In this document: in pieces, positions 39,549 through 48,513 of the stretch | Layout: every line of letters starts with the position of its first letter | How positions within the stretch are numbered: position 1 is the stretch's first letter | Assembly: GCF_030848945.1 (NCBI RefSeq) | Contig: NZ_JANHAX010000003.1 | Location: forward strand, 310,001-374,000 | Direction of reading: 5' to 3' | DNA: 64,000 nucleotides | Source of the DNA: Marimonas arenosa | Lineage (GTDB): Bacteria; Pseudomonadota; Alphaproteobacteria; Rhodobacterales; Rhodobacteraceae | The notes under the pieces: generated by a model | What the model saw: only the letters and a program-made list of their open reading frames with translations | What the model was told of the DNA's origin: nothing | Databases searched by the model: none | Program-made: the position numbers and the translations under genes

Positions 39549-40871
39549 ATGGGGACGCTTTACATCGAGGCGCGAGTCATTGAGGTCGGCGGGGTCACCG
39601 CGCTTCATTCTTATGTCGTCTACCAGGAGGACAGTGGAACCGAGTGGGTGATCGGCGGCGTATCCGGCGGGCCGGGAGGGGGGACGTTCGGGACGATCGA
39701 CGTTTACTACGACATTCTTCTCGAAGATTCGATTGACGCCCGGGGTGACGACACGCCAGAGGACAGGGGTCAGGTTGAACTCGTGTTCCCTGCCGGGGTC
39801 AGCGCCGATGACGTGTACCTGCTGCTTCTGCAACTAGCTGTGCTGATCGACGCCGAGGGGATCGACTATTACCCGCTGACCGACAACAGCAACTCGGTGA
39901 CGGCCACCCTGCTGCAACTTGTGGGCCTCGTCTTTGCAGATGTCGAGCCCGATCCGCCGGACACCACGACCTATGGCGCCGTCGGATCGGATACGGTGTT
40001 CGGGTTCGACCGCAGCATCACGGGAACGGATGGAATTGACATCATCTTCGGTGCCGAAGGAAACGACCATTTGTCCGGTGAGGTCGAGAATGACAGCCTG
40101 TATGGCGGCTTCGGCAATGACACGCTGCTTGGTGTTGCCGGTGCCGACACGATCCAAGGCGGCGGCGGCCGGGACAGTCTGCTTGGCGGCAGCGGGCGCG
40201 ACCTGCTCGAGGGGGATCTCGGTAACGACACGCTGCGCGGCGGGCTCGGCAATGACACGCTCTACGGTCAGGCAGGGAACGACAAGTTGCATGGCGAGGA
40301 CGGCAACGACCGGCTCTATGGCGGCAGTGAGCGGGATTCGCTGTTGGGTTATGACGGCAACGACACGCTGTTCGGGGGCAGCGGCGGGGATGAACTGCGC
40401 GGCAATGGCGACGATGACCGGATGTATGGCGGCCGCGGGTTCGACCTGCTGATCGGCGGCACCGGACGCGACACGATCTATGGCAATCTGGGCAACGACA
40501 ACCTCCAGGGTGCCGGTGGCTATGACACGCTGTTCGGGGGCATTGGCGACGACACGCTGATCGGCGGAGGTGGGATTGACCGCCTCGAGGGTGGCCTTGA
40601 CGATGACGTGCTGATTGGGGGGCTGAACGCCGACCGTTTCGTTTTCGCCGACGGTCACGGGGACGACACGATCAATGACTTCGACGAGTTCAGCGACAGC
40701 GAGGTGATCATCCTGCGGGGTGTTTCGGCCATCACCGGTTATGCCGACCTGGCGGCCAACCACATGACCCAGGTCGGTGCGGACGTGGTGATCGATACCG
40801 GTGCCGGCAACTCGATCACGATTCAAAATGTGAATATCGCTGATCTCGACGCTGGCGACTTCGTATTCTAG
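39549..40871 (+). CDS. RTX calcium-binding protein with novel N-terminal domain
   Basis: The product has 440 residues. Residues 1-150 form a non-repetitive domain (EARVIEVGGVTALHSYVVYQ, later ADDVYLLLLQ and LTDNSNSVTATLLQLVG). Residues about 160-375 hold some 20 GGxGxDxhx nonapeptides that fold as Ca2+ beta-rolls. The end (NIADLDAGDFVF) is a typical type I secretion signal. There is no N-terminal signal peptide, and no T1SS genes are in the window. The C-terminal half is nearly collinear with the next gene product. Confidence 0.85.
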   Translation: MGTLYIEARVIEVGGVTALHSYVVYQEDSGTEWVIGGVSGGPGGGTFGTIDVYYDILLEDSIDARGDDTPEDRGQVELVFPAGVSADDVYLLLLQLAVLIDAEGIDYYPLTDNSNSVTATLLQLVGLVFADVEPDPPDTTTYGAVGSDTVFGFDRSITGTDGIDIIFGAEGNDHLSGEVENDSLYGGFGNDTLLGVAGADTIQGGGGRDSLLGGSGRDLLEGDLGNDTLRGGLGNDTLYGQAGNDKLHGEDGNDRLYGGSERDSLLGYDGNDTLFGGSGGDELRGNGDDDRMYGGRGFDLLIGGTGRDTIYGNLGNDNLQGAGGYDTLFGGIGDDTLIGGGGIDRLEGGLDDDVLIGGLNADRFVFADGHGDDTINDFDEFSDSEVIILRGVSAITGYADLAANHMTQVGADVVIDTGAGNSITIQNVNIADLDAGDFVF

Positions 40872-40935
40872 GACGCGCCTGTCAGCTGGCATCACCGGCC
40901 GCCCGATCACAAGCAGGTGCTGCCCGGTCGGATAA

Positions 40936-40959
40936 TGTTGACCTGTTGACATGTTTTCC
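40936..40959 (+). repeat. 8-base tandem repeat upstream of second RTX gene
   Basis: TGTTGACC, TGTTGACA and TGTTTTCC follow head to tail in the 136-base gap between the two RTX genes. The second unit also reads as a TTGACA -35 box, but no good -10 lies at the normal spacing. Confidence 0.4.
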
Positions 40960-41007
40960 CGCACAGTTCCGGAATATTTTTTGGAATTTCGGTGGGACTC
41001 TTAATTC

Positions 41008-43986
41008 ATGACAACGATCAATTTTGCCAATCTCGACAGTTTCTACGACATGTTCACCCACGACCTCAGCTACGGCTCTGCCGGGGTGGTCGAAAACGGG
41101 GGCGATTTCTCTTACGGAAACAACCTTTCTCCGCTTGATGACATAGAGCTGACGGGCGCGACCCTGGGCTACATCGGCGGCAGTAATCCGATTTCAGGAA
41201 GTTTCACCCAGTTGGAAATCGCCATAGGTAATGGCAATGAAACCAACCCCGACGTCGTCATCACGCTCGACAGCGGCATCGACGCCCAGCTGATCGGCAA
41301 TACCAACGATGCGCTGCAGAATGAAATCCTCTACCGTGAAATCCTGGCGGGCAACACGGCGTTTGTCTTTGGCGGCTCGAATGCCGGGGCCACAGTGGCG
41401 GGAGATTTCTTCGACGCCGTCAGCGGCGAGACGCTGTTGCGCGGCACCGGCGCCGGCCAGGTGGGCGACGACACCTTCACCGGCAATGGCGGCAACAACA
41501 GCTATATCCGTGGCGACGGGAACACGATTGCAGCGGGCGCCTCGGTCTATGGCGGGTGGGACACGTTCAACGGGGCGTTCGATTGGGTGATCGGCGATGT
41601 CTTTTCGGTGACGGATGGCACGCTGAACGGCGGCCGTGACGTTTTCAACGAAACGATTGCGTTTACCGGGGACCCCAATGTGACCTTCACGGGCGACGTG
41701 CGCAATGTGTTTGGCACCGCGACCGTTGTCGGCGGCCCCGATCAGTTTATCAGCGATATCGTCAGCAACACCGATTACGACCTGCATGGCGACGCGCGCT
41801 TCATCGATGGGGCCAGCACCGTGACCGGTGGCGACGATTTCTTCTCGCTGGTCACCAATGGTAATGTCATCGCGCACGGTGACTCGGAGACAGTGTTGAA
41901 CGGTGCGCAGCTGATCGGTGGGGACGATACCATCAGCCTGGCCGGCGGGGCGGCGGCATCGTCGCTGCTTGTCGGGGACGCACAATCCATCGACGGCGCC
42001 AATGTTGTGGGCGGCAACGATTCGATCACCGGCGGGGCGAACGGCGACAGGATCTTCGGCGATGTCGAGGAAGTGTTCGGCTCCAGCACGCTGACCGGCG
42101 GCGACGACATTCTGGAAGGTGGCGGTGGCAACGACACGATCTATGGCGACACGCTGAACTATCCGCTGACCGCGACCGTGATCGGCGGCAACGACACCCT
42201 GCGCGGTGGCGACGGCGCCGACCAGATGTATGGCAATGGCGGCAACGATGTCCTTGATGGCGGCGATGGTAACGACACCATGGATGGCGGCGAAGGCAAC
42301 GACACCTTCATCGGCGGCGCCGGTGCCGACAGCATGCATGGTGGGAGCGGCGACGACTGGGTCGACTATTCCGGCGCATCGACGGGGATTCAGGTCATCG
42401 CAGGCCTTAGTGGCTCCAGCGGCGATGCCGCGGGGGATACTCTAAGTCATATCGACAACATTATCGGGACCGCCTTCGACGACTACATCCGCGGCCAACA
42501 AGGATCGGTCAACAACTTTTTCCGGGCCGGTGCGGGTGATGATCGCATCAGGCCGCGCGGCGGGCGGGATACTGTTTACGCCGGTGCCGGGGACGACCGG
42601 GTAGAGGTCTATGGCGGGCACGATGCGGCCGGTGAGTATTACAACGGCGGCGCGGGTCAGGATACCTTCAATATCGTCGGCTATGACAATGGCGATACCT
42701 TCGATTTCCGCGACGACACGCTCATCCGTTTCGAAATCCTGACTTGGAATGCAGGGGTGGCCAACGGTCCGGGCGTGATGAATGTCTTCTTCCTGGCCGA
42801 ACAATACCTCCAGTTTACCTCTGTCGAGGTTTTTGGCGACACGGCGGGATATTCGATGGTTTTGCAGATCGATATGGGCGATTTGACGACGTTTGCCTAT
42901 TCTCTACCGCTAGCCATTTCCAGTCCGGATGACTTTGCCCGGATCATCGGGGATGGCGACGCCGAGTCGATCGAGGGAAGCAGTTTCCGCGAGGCAATCC
43001 TGGGCAATGGCGGCAATGACACGCTGTCCGGTCTGGCCGGTGAAGACACGCTGGACGGGGGGGCGGGCAACGACCTGCTCGACGGTGGGGATGACGACGA
43101 CACGCTGATCGGCGGCAGCGGCAACGATGAGATGCGCGGCGGTTCGGGCGACGATGCGATGGACGGTGGTACGGATGCTGACCGGCTTTACGGCGGTATC
43201 GGCAATGATACGCTTCTTGGCGGTGATGGCGCGGACAAGCTTGTTGGCAATGCCGGCGCGGATTCTCTCGACGGCGGCACGGGCCGGGACACGCTTCTTG
43301 GCGGCAGTGGCTGCGACGTGCTGGAAGGCGATCTCGGCCATGACGTGCTGCGCGGAGGGCTGGGCAACGACTGGCTTTCTGGCGGGGTCGGGGACGACTT
43401 CCTGCATGGCGAGGGCGGCAATGACCGGTTGTATGGCGGCGGCCAGAACGATACGCTTCTGGGCTATGACGGCGACGACACGCTCTATGGCGGCAGCGGC
43501 GGCGACGTGCTGCGTGGCAATGCCGGCGCTGACCGTCTTTATGGCGGCGGTGGCTACGACCTGCTGGTCGGCGGCACCGGTCGCGATACGATGTATGGCG
43601 GTCAGGGCAACGACAACCTGCAGGGTAGCGGTGGTCACGATACTTTGTACGGCGGTGCCGGCAACGACACGTTGATCGGCGGGCTCGGCTTCGACAGGTT
43701 GGATGGCGGTATAGGCAACGACGTGCTGATCGGCGGCTTTAACGCCGACCGCTTCGTTTTCGCCGACGGTCACGGGGACGACACGATCAACGACTTCGAT
43801 GCCACGAACAACAGTGAAACGATCATCCTGCGCGATGTTTCGGCGATTTCCGATTATGCCGACCTTGCGGCCAATCACATGACCCAGGTTGGCGCGAACG
43901 TGGTGATCGACACCGGCGGCGGCAATTCGATAACGTTGTTAAAAGTCGATATCGCCGATCTCGGCGCCGGTGATTTTGTGTTCTGA
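41008..43986 (+). CDS. Large RTX calcium-binding protein
   Basis: The product has 992 residues and no N-terminal signal peptide. Residues 1-160 form a beta-rich head. Residues about 165-410 are eight long repeats of the form GDxxxhxGxxxhhGGxDxh, each 28-33 residues. Nonapeptide RTX repeats follow (about 410-460 and 650-900), separated by a distinct block around 470-640. It ends DIADLGAGDFVF, a T1SS-like signal. The last 240 residues align without gaps to the neighbouring RTX protein. It is probably secreted and cell-surface associated; no toxin or enzyme motif was recognised. Confidence 0.88.
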   Translation: MTTINFANLDSFYDMFTHDLSYGSAGVVENGGDFSYGNNLSPLDDIELTGATLGYIGGSNPISGSFTQLEIAIGNGNETNPDVVITLDSGIDAQLIGNTNDALQNEILYREILAGNTAFVFGGSNAGATVAGDFFDAVSGETLLRGTGAGQVGDDTFTGNGGNNSYIRGDGNTIAAGASVYGGWDTFNGAFDWVIGDVFSVTDGTLNGGRDVFNETIAFTGDPNVTFTGDVRNVFGTATVVGGPDQFISDIVSNTDYDLHGDARFIDGASTVTGGDDFFSLVTNGNVIAHGDSETVLNGAQLIGGDDTISLAGGAAASSLLVGDAQSIDGANVVGGNDSITGGANGDRIFGDVEEVFGSSTLTGGDDILEGGGGNDTIYGDTLNYPLTATVIGGNDTLRGGDGADQMYGNGGNDVLDGGDGNDTMDGGEGNDTFIGGAGADSMHGGSGDDWVDYSGASTGIQVIAGLSGSSGDAAGDTLSHIDNIIGTAFDDYIRGQQGSVNNFFRAGAGDDRIRPRGGRDTVYAGAGDDRVEVYGGHDAAGEYYNGGAGQDTFNIVGYDNGDTFDFRDDTLIRFEILTWNAGVANGPGVMNVFFLAEQYLQFTSVEVFGDTAGYSMVLQIDMGDLTTFAYSLPLAISSPDDFARIIGDGDAESIEGSSFREAILGNGGNDTLSGLAGEDTLDGGAGNDLLDGGDDDDTLIGGSGNDEMRGGSGDDAMDGGTDADRLYGGIGNDTLLGGDGADKLVGNAGADSLDGGTGRDTLLGGSGCDVLEGDLGHDVLRGGLGNDWLSGGVGDDFLHGEGGNDRLYGGGQNDTLLGYDGDDTLYGGSGGDVLRGNAGADRLYGGGGYDLLVGGTGRDTMYGGQGNDNLQGSGGHDTLYGGAGNDTLIGGLGFDRLDGGIGNDVLIGGFNADRFVFADGHGDDTINDFDATNNSETIILRDVSAISDYADLAANHMTQVGANVVIDTGGGNSITLLKVDIADLGAGDFVF

Positions 43987-44171
43987 GAGCCTGGGGCCAC
44001 CGGAATTATGGCGCGTGGTCCACATTGGAAGCACCCTGCCGACCGTTTCGCTGCCTTCAACGATCCGCGACAAATCCCCGATATTATCTCTCTTCCGCCC
44101 GTATTCTGCCCAATTCTGCGACCATAAACGAGCCTCGAGACAAGATAAAAAGACGCTTTGAGGGATCGAGT

Positions 44172-45077
44172 ATGGACCGTTTGACGGAAATGGAAGCCTT
44201 CGCCACTGTGGTGGACCAAGGGGGCTTTACAGATGCCGCCAAGAAGATGGGGATTTCGAAATCTGCCGTCTCGAAACACGTCTCCTCGCTCGAGGCCCGG
44301 CTGGGCGCGCGCCTTTTGAACCGTACCACGCGACGCGTTTCTCCCACCGAAATTGGTCTGGCCTATTACGACCGTGCGCGGCGCGTGCTGAACGATGCGG
44401 GCGAGGCGGATGCGCTGGTATCCTCGATGCAATCCGATCCCTCGGGGTTGCTTAGGATCAGCGTGGCAACGGATTTCGGGGTCAATCACCTGAGCCCGGT
44501 TCTGGGTGATTTCTTGGCCGAGTTTCCCGATATCACGGTCAACATGGTGCTGAACAACCGCTATGTTGAACTGATTTCGGAAGGTTTCGATATGGCAATC
44601 CGCATCGGTGAGCTGGAGGACAGCACGCTGCGCGCCCGAAAACTGACCGAGACGGTCAGGCGGATGATCGCCAGCCCGGAATATTTCCGGCGTTATGGGC
44701 GACCCGAGAAGATTGACGATCTGAACGAACACAAGCTGCTGCACTACTCCAACCAGTCGGCCGGCAACGTCTGGAAGCTGACCGCGCCGTCGGGCGAGAA
44801 GCGCCAGGTGAGAACCGCGGGCTGGCTGAGTGTGAATGACGGCCAAAGCCTTCTGAACGCGGCGATTTCGGGCCTGGGCATCGCTTATCTGCCGTCCTTC
44901 CTTTACGCCGACGCGATGAACAAGGGTCTGGTCGAGGACGTGATCCCCGATTTGCCGGTCGAAACTCAGGGCATTTACGCGGTCTATCCGCCGGGTCGCT
45001 TCACCCAGCCGAAGGTGCGCGCATTCATCGATTTCCTTGTCCATGTCTTCGGCGAGAAGGGACCGAACGACTGGTGA
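44172..45077 (+). CDS. LysR-family transcriptional regulator
   Basis: The ATG at 44172 gives 301 residues and puts the winged HTH at the N-terminus (MDRLTEMEAFATVVDQGGFTDAAKKMGISKSAVSKHVSSLEARLGARLLNRTTRRVSPTE). The substrate-binding domain spans about 90-295. The closest pattern is the CrgA/DmlR-like LysR group. The likely target is not a divergent neighbour, because the upstream gene is the RTX gene on the same strand. An intrinsic terminator follows. Confidence 0.93.
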   Translation: MDRLTEMEAFATVVDQGGFTDAAKKMGISKSAVSKHVSSLEARLGARLLNRTTRRVSPTEIGLAYYDRARRVLNDAGEADALVSSMQSDPSGLLRISVATDFGVNHLSPVLGDFLAEFPDITVNMVLNNRYVELISEGFDMAIRIGELEDSTLRARKLTETVRRMIASPEYFRRYGRPEKIDDLNEHKLLHYSNQSAGNVWKLTAPSGEKRQVRTAGWLSVNDGQSLLNAAISGLGIAYLPSFLYADAMNKGLVEDVIPDLPVETQGIYAVYPPGRFTQPKVRAFIDFLVHVFGEKGPNDW

Positions 45078-45123
45078 GTTTCCCCTGAAGGTGGCCCGCA
45101 AGGGCGTCTTCCGCAACCTGACT

Positions 45124-45152
45124 GGCCCCGGATCCATTCCGGGGCCTCTTTT
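45124..45152 (+). terminator. Intrinsic terminator after the LysR gene
   Basis: The hairpin GGCCCCGGA-TCCAT-TCCGGGGCC is followed by TCTTTTTG. The nine-base GC-rich stem and T-run, 46 bases after the stop codon, form a textbook Rho-independent terminator. Confidence 0.9.
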
Positions 45153-45222
45153 TGTCAGTGATTAATGGCACCGTACGGTCGAGACCGGCAATCTGGCAAC
45201 CTGGCTGGCAGGCTGGCTGCGA

Positions 45223-45239
45223 AGCGTATGGCATACGCT
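45223..45239. repeat. Palindrome between convergent genes
   Basis: AGCGTATG-G-CATACGCT is an exact 8-base-arm palindrome, followed by a further half CCGTATG. It lies downstream of both flanking genes, so its role is unclear: protein site or structured 3' end. Confidence 0.45.
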
Positions 45240-45289
45240 GCCGTATGTAATCGCCGCCGTTGAGGTTAATGCAGCGCGCGGCTTGGACG

Positions 45290-46888
45290 TCAGGGCCGGA
45301 CGCCAAGCGTGGCGATGTATTTGCCGACAAGGTTGAGGATCGCCTGTTCCTTGTCCCAGCCTTCGCCCTTGGCCGGGTCGAGGCCGAACTGCGGGTCAGC
45401 GGTGGCGACGATGACCAGCGCGTGCCGAGGGATCAGAGCAATGATCTGGCCGCCATGCCCCCAAGCGAAGACGAAGGCGGTGTTGCCCGCCTGTCCCGAC
45501 CACCACTGATAGCCGTAACCTACGCCGCCGATATGACGGCCGAGGCGCGGCGTGGTCCAGGCATCCTCGGAATAGCTGTCGAGCGATGAGGCCGAGACCC
45601 ACTCCGGGGGCACGACCGTCTTGCCGTCATGGAACCCGAAGTTGAGGTAGAGTTGCCCGAAGCGCGCCATATCGCGGGCGGTGATCGTCAATTCGCCCCA
45701 GCCCATGGAATAGCCTTGCGGGTCCGCGCTCCAGCTGGCGACGGTGCCGCCGATGGGGCTGAACAGGTTATCTTGGCCAAAGCTTTTAAGGTCGGTGCTG
45801 CAGGCGCGTTGCAGGGCAATCGCAATCAACTGCGAGGTCAGGTTGGAATAGGCGAATGTGGTGCCCGGGTCGGTGGCCAGCGGGAAGTCGGCGAAATGCG
45901 GGATCCAGTCCCAGTCTTCCGAGAAGAATAGGGCGTCGTGCAGCGGCGGATTGGTCGTTTCCATCGGAAAGCCCGAGCGCATCTGCAGCGCCTGTCGCAT
46001 TGTGATGGTCTTTTTGCGCGGGTCGCCGATCTGGTCTGCGATTTCGGGAAAATAGTCAATCAGGTTCGCGTCGAGCGAGGGCGCGCAGCCCTGTTCAAGC
46101 GCGATGCCGTAAAGCGCCGAAAGCACGCTTTTGGTGATCGAGTGACGAGTCGAAAGCTGGTCCGGGCCGTTGCCGTTGAAATAACGCTCGGCCACCGCCG
46201 CGCCGCCCCTGAGGACGAGCAGGCCATAGATGTTCTCCAGATGTCCGGCCTCATAGTAAAGCTCGGCCAGTGCGGCACGGTCCAGCAGGGCCTTTTCCGC
46301 CTTGACCACCGGAAAGGGCGTGTCTGGCGGCGGCGTGAAATCCACCTTCGCCAGGACCTCGGGGTCGGGGCGCAGCAGGGCGGCGATTCCGGGGCGGGCG
46401 GCGGCGATGGCGCCGTAGTCGAGGGTCAGCCCAAGCGGGCCCAGCGCTTTGGCCAAAGTGTCGTAGATCGGCACGTCGGAGGCGAAGGGGGCCAGCACGA
46501 TGTCGAGCGCGGTCGAGCCATCGCCGTTGCGCGCCAGCGGGTCGGCGCCGGCGGAAAGCAGGGTTTCGACCATCCGGGTGCGGCCGAAGAAGGCGGCAAT
46601 GTGAAGCGCCGTGGAGCCTTGCGCGTCGCGGGCTTCGAGATCGGCGCCGCCCTGGATCAGGGCTTGCAGCGCGTTCATGCTGCCGAAGGTGGCGGCTATG
46701 GTCAGCGGACGCGAGCCATAAGGATCGAGCGCATTCAGATCGGTGCCGGCCGCAGCATGGGCGGCGACAACGTCGGCATTGTCCTGCAAGACGGCGACCG
46801 GCAGCATCAGCAACGGCGCCTCGTCGGCGCGGGTGATGCCGGTGAGAGCCAGTATCAGGGCGATTGCGCGGAGCACGGTAAGAAACAA
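45290..46888 (-). CDS. Exported ankyrin-repeat/class C beta-lactamase-like serine hydrolase
   Basis: The product has 532 residues. A signal peptide (1-21) is followed by three to four ankyrin repeats (about 40-135, PLTIAATFGSMNALQALIQGGADLEARDAQGSTALHIAAFFGR). The serine hydrolase domain spans about 200-530. The catalytic motifs are S250-x-x-K253 (HSITKS), Y347-S-N349 and H478-G-G480, so the active site is complete. Such domains act as esterases or DD-peptidases more often than as true beta-lactamases. Fusion with ankyrin repeats is unusual. Confidence 0.85.
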   Translation of the reverse strand: MFLTVLRAIALILALTGITRADEAPLLMLPVAVLQDNADVVAAHAAAGTDLNALDPYGSRPLTIAATFGSMNALQALIQGGADLEARDAQGSTALHIAAFFGRTRMVETLLSAGADPLARNGDGSTALDIVLAPFASDVPIYDTLAKALGPLGLTLDYGAIAAARPGIAALLRPDPEVLAKVDFTPPPDTPFPVVKAEKALLDRAALAELYYEAGHLENIYGLLVLRGGAAVAERYFNGNGPDQLSTRHSITKSVLSALYGIALEQGCAPSLDANLIDYFPEIADQIGDPRKKTITMRQALQMRSGFPMETTNPPLHDALFFSEDWDWIPHFADFPLATDPGTTFAYSNLTSQLIAIALQRACSTDLKSFGQDNLFSPIGGTVASWSADPQGYSMGWGELTITARDMARFGQLYLNFGFHDGKTVVPPEWVSASSLDSYSEDAWTTPRLGRHIGGVGYGYQWWSGQAGNTAFVFAWGHGGQIIALIPRHALVIVATADPQFGLDPAKGEGWDKEQAILNLVGKYIATLGVRP

Positions 46889-46964
46889 GGCAAAAGCCTC
46901 CTTTTACGTTTGATCCTAGACCGAACACGGCGCTGGCCCAATGACCTGTCACAAATCCAGAGGT

Positions 46965-47969
46965 CTATTCGGTGTTGAGCAGAATCGCCTCGACACGGCG
47001 GTTCTGCTCGCGGCCTTCCGCGGTCAGATTGGTGGTGAGCGGCGCGAGATAACCCATGCCCTCGGCCGCGAGCTGGTTGCGCGGAACATCATGGGCCGAG
47101 ACAAGCCGTTCGAGCACCGAGGCGGCGCGGCGTTTCGACAGTGCGATGTTGTTGGTCAGCGAACCCACGGCATCGGTATGACCGACAAGTGCGATGCGGC
47201 GGGCGGGGTCGGCCTTGAGAAAGTCGGCCAGTGCCGTTAGCGAGGCGAAGGCGCCGTCGCCGAGCGCTGACGAGCCGGTTTCGAAGGTGAGGTCGGACAA
47301 TACCGCCCGGCCCTGTTCCAGCAGCGCGCGGTCGAGCGGCTGGTCGGGGTGCGAAACCGTGGTTGGCGTGGCGGAGCCGGGAAGCGGCGGCGGGCGGACC
47401 GGGGTGGCGCCGGTGGAGGTTTTCGGGCCATCGCGTCCGGGCGGCGATACGGTGGTGATTTGGATGAACCCGGCGGCCGAGGAACGGCTGACGAGCAGGG
47501 CGACGTAGTCGGATGCGGACCCGTCCGCGCCGCGCCGCGCCGCGAGGTAGCGGAAATCAAACAGATCGACATGCATGGCGGGTTCGGCAAAGACCTCGAG
47601 CCCGTAGCGGAAATCGAAACCGCCGCAGTCCGCAGCCTCGCATTCGAATAGGATCTCGAATCCGTCGGCCTGGAGCTGGCCACGCAGGGGGGCGAGCAGC
47701 TGGAGCGTGGTAATTCCCTGCGCCTCGACCCGCCAGGCGCTGCGGCTGACTCGGCCTTCGATGGTCTGCGTCGGCAGGCTGCCGTTGGCGAACGGCGCCT
47801 TGGCAAGCGCATAGCTGTCCGGCGCCGCCTCGGTTCGGGCGGTTTGACGGGCATTCGAGGGAAGCGCCAGGTCAAGCCCCCGGGCCGGTATCGCCGCGGC
47901 CATCAGCACTGCCAGCGCGGCGGCAAGGCCCGCGCGCAGATTACCGCGATTTCGCGTGGTATTCGTCAT
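46965..47969 (-). CDS. OmpA-family peptidoglycan-binding lipoprotein-like/periplasmic protein
   Basis: The start at 47967-47969 gives 334 residues with a signal-like N-terminus (RAGLAAALAVLMAAAIPARG). The middle part is a domain with DCGGFDFRYG, and a Pro-rich linker precedes the OmpA domain (about 215-330), which has TFETGSSALGDG, HTDAVGSLTNNIALSKRRAASVLERLV and ENRRVE-like EGREQNRRVEAIL. This domain binds diaminopimelate in peptidoglycan. It overlaps the 3' end of the carboxymuconolactone/peroxidase-like gene by 29 bases and closes that operon. Confidence 0.85.
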   Translation of the reverse strand: MTNTTRNRGNLRAGLAAALAVLMAAAIPARGLDLALPSNARQTARTEAAPDSYALAKAPFANGSLPTQTIEGRVSRSAWRVEAQGITTLQLLAPLRGQLQADGFEILFECEAADCGGFDFRYGLEVFAEPAMHVDLFDFRYLAARRGADGSASDYVALLVSRSSAAGFIQITTVSPPGRDGPKTSTGATPVRPPPLPGSATPTTVSHPDQPLDRALLEQGRAVLSDLTFETGSSALGDGAFASLTALADFLKADPARRIALVGHTDAVGSLTNNIALSKRRAASVLERLVSAHDVPRNQLAAEGMGYLAPLTTNLTAEGREQNRRVEAILLNTE

Positions 47970-48513
47970 TCGGGCGCATGTCTGTGGCCGAAGCCACACG
48001 GTTGGACATGTTGTAGAACCCCGCCACGTTGGCGATATCCCAGATGTCACGATCGGAGAAGCCCGCGTCGCGCAGCTTCTGGCGGTGCTTCTCTTCGATT
48101 TTGTGGCTCTCGACCGTCATCATCTCGGCAAACTCCAGCATCGCGTATTGGCGTTCGTCGAGATCGGCCACGCGCCAGTTCATTACCATCATCTCGCCGA
48201 GCATCGGATCGCCCGAAAGCTCGCGCACCGCCTGACCGTGGGCAGTGAGGCAGTAGAAGCATTTGTTGATCGAAGAGACACAGACCGCGATCATCTCGCG
48301 TTCGAGCTTGGATAGACCCGAGGGGGCGAGCATCAGGTCGTTGTAGAGCCCGGTAAAGGCGTTGAGCTTGTCGATGTCGAACGCGTAGGCCTGGAGCACG
48401 TTGGGGACGAGGCCGAGCTTGTCGTCGCAGATGTCGAAATATTTCTGCGTGGCGTCGGGCAGGGGATCGACCATCGGCAGGTCGAGAGCGGTGGGTTGTC
48501 GGGTTTTGCTCAT
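47941..48513 (-). CDS. Peroxidase-related (AhpD-like, carboxymuconolactone decarboxylase family) protein
   Basis: The start at 48511-48513 gives 190 residues. The motif VCVSSINKCFYCLTAHGQAVREL (about 78-100) contains the CxxC redox centre and following His of AhpD-like alkylhydroperoxidases. DIANVAGFYNMSNRVASATDMRPNDEYH is typical of the uncharacterised peroxidase-related family TIGR01926. It reduces hydroperoxides or has an unknown thiol-based role. The start overlaps the GNAT stop (ATGA). Confidence 0.88.
   Translation of the reverse strand: MSKTRQPTALDLPMVDPLPDATQKYFDICDDKLGLVPNVLQAYAFDIDKLNAFTGLYNDLMLAPSGLSKLEREMIAVCVSSINKCFYCLTAHGQAVRELSGDPMLGEMMVMNWRVADLDERQYAMLEFAEMMTVESHKIEEKHRQKLRDAGFSDRDIWDIANVAGFYNMSNRVASATDMRPNDEYHAKSR

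Noticed and set aside
40946-40951. TTGACA as a -35 box for the second RTX gene
   Set aside because: No convincing -10 element occurs 16-18 bases downstream, so a promoter was not called.
41008-43986. Tandem RTX repeat DNA taken as a CRISPR-like array
   Set aside because: The periodicity is 27 bases of coding sequence with codon-level variation and no spacers, so it is protein repeat structure.
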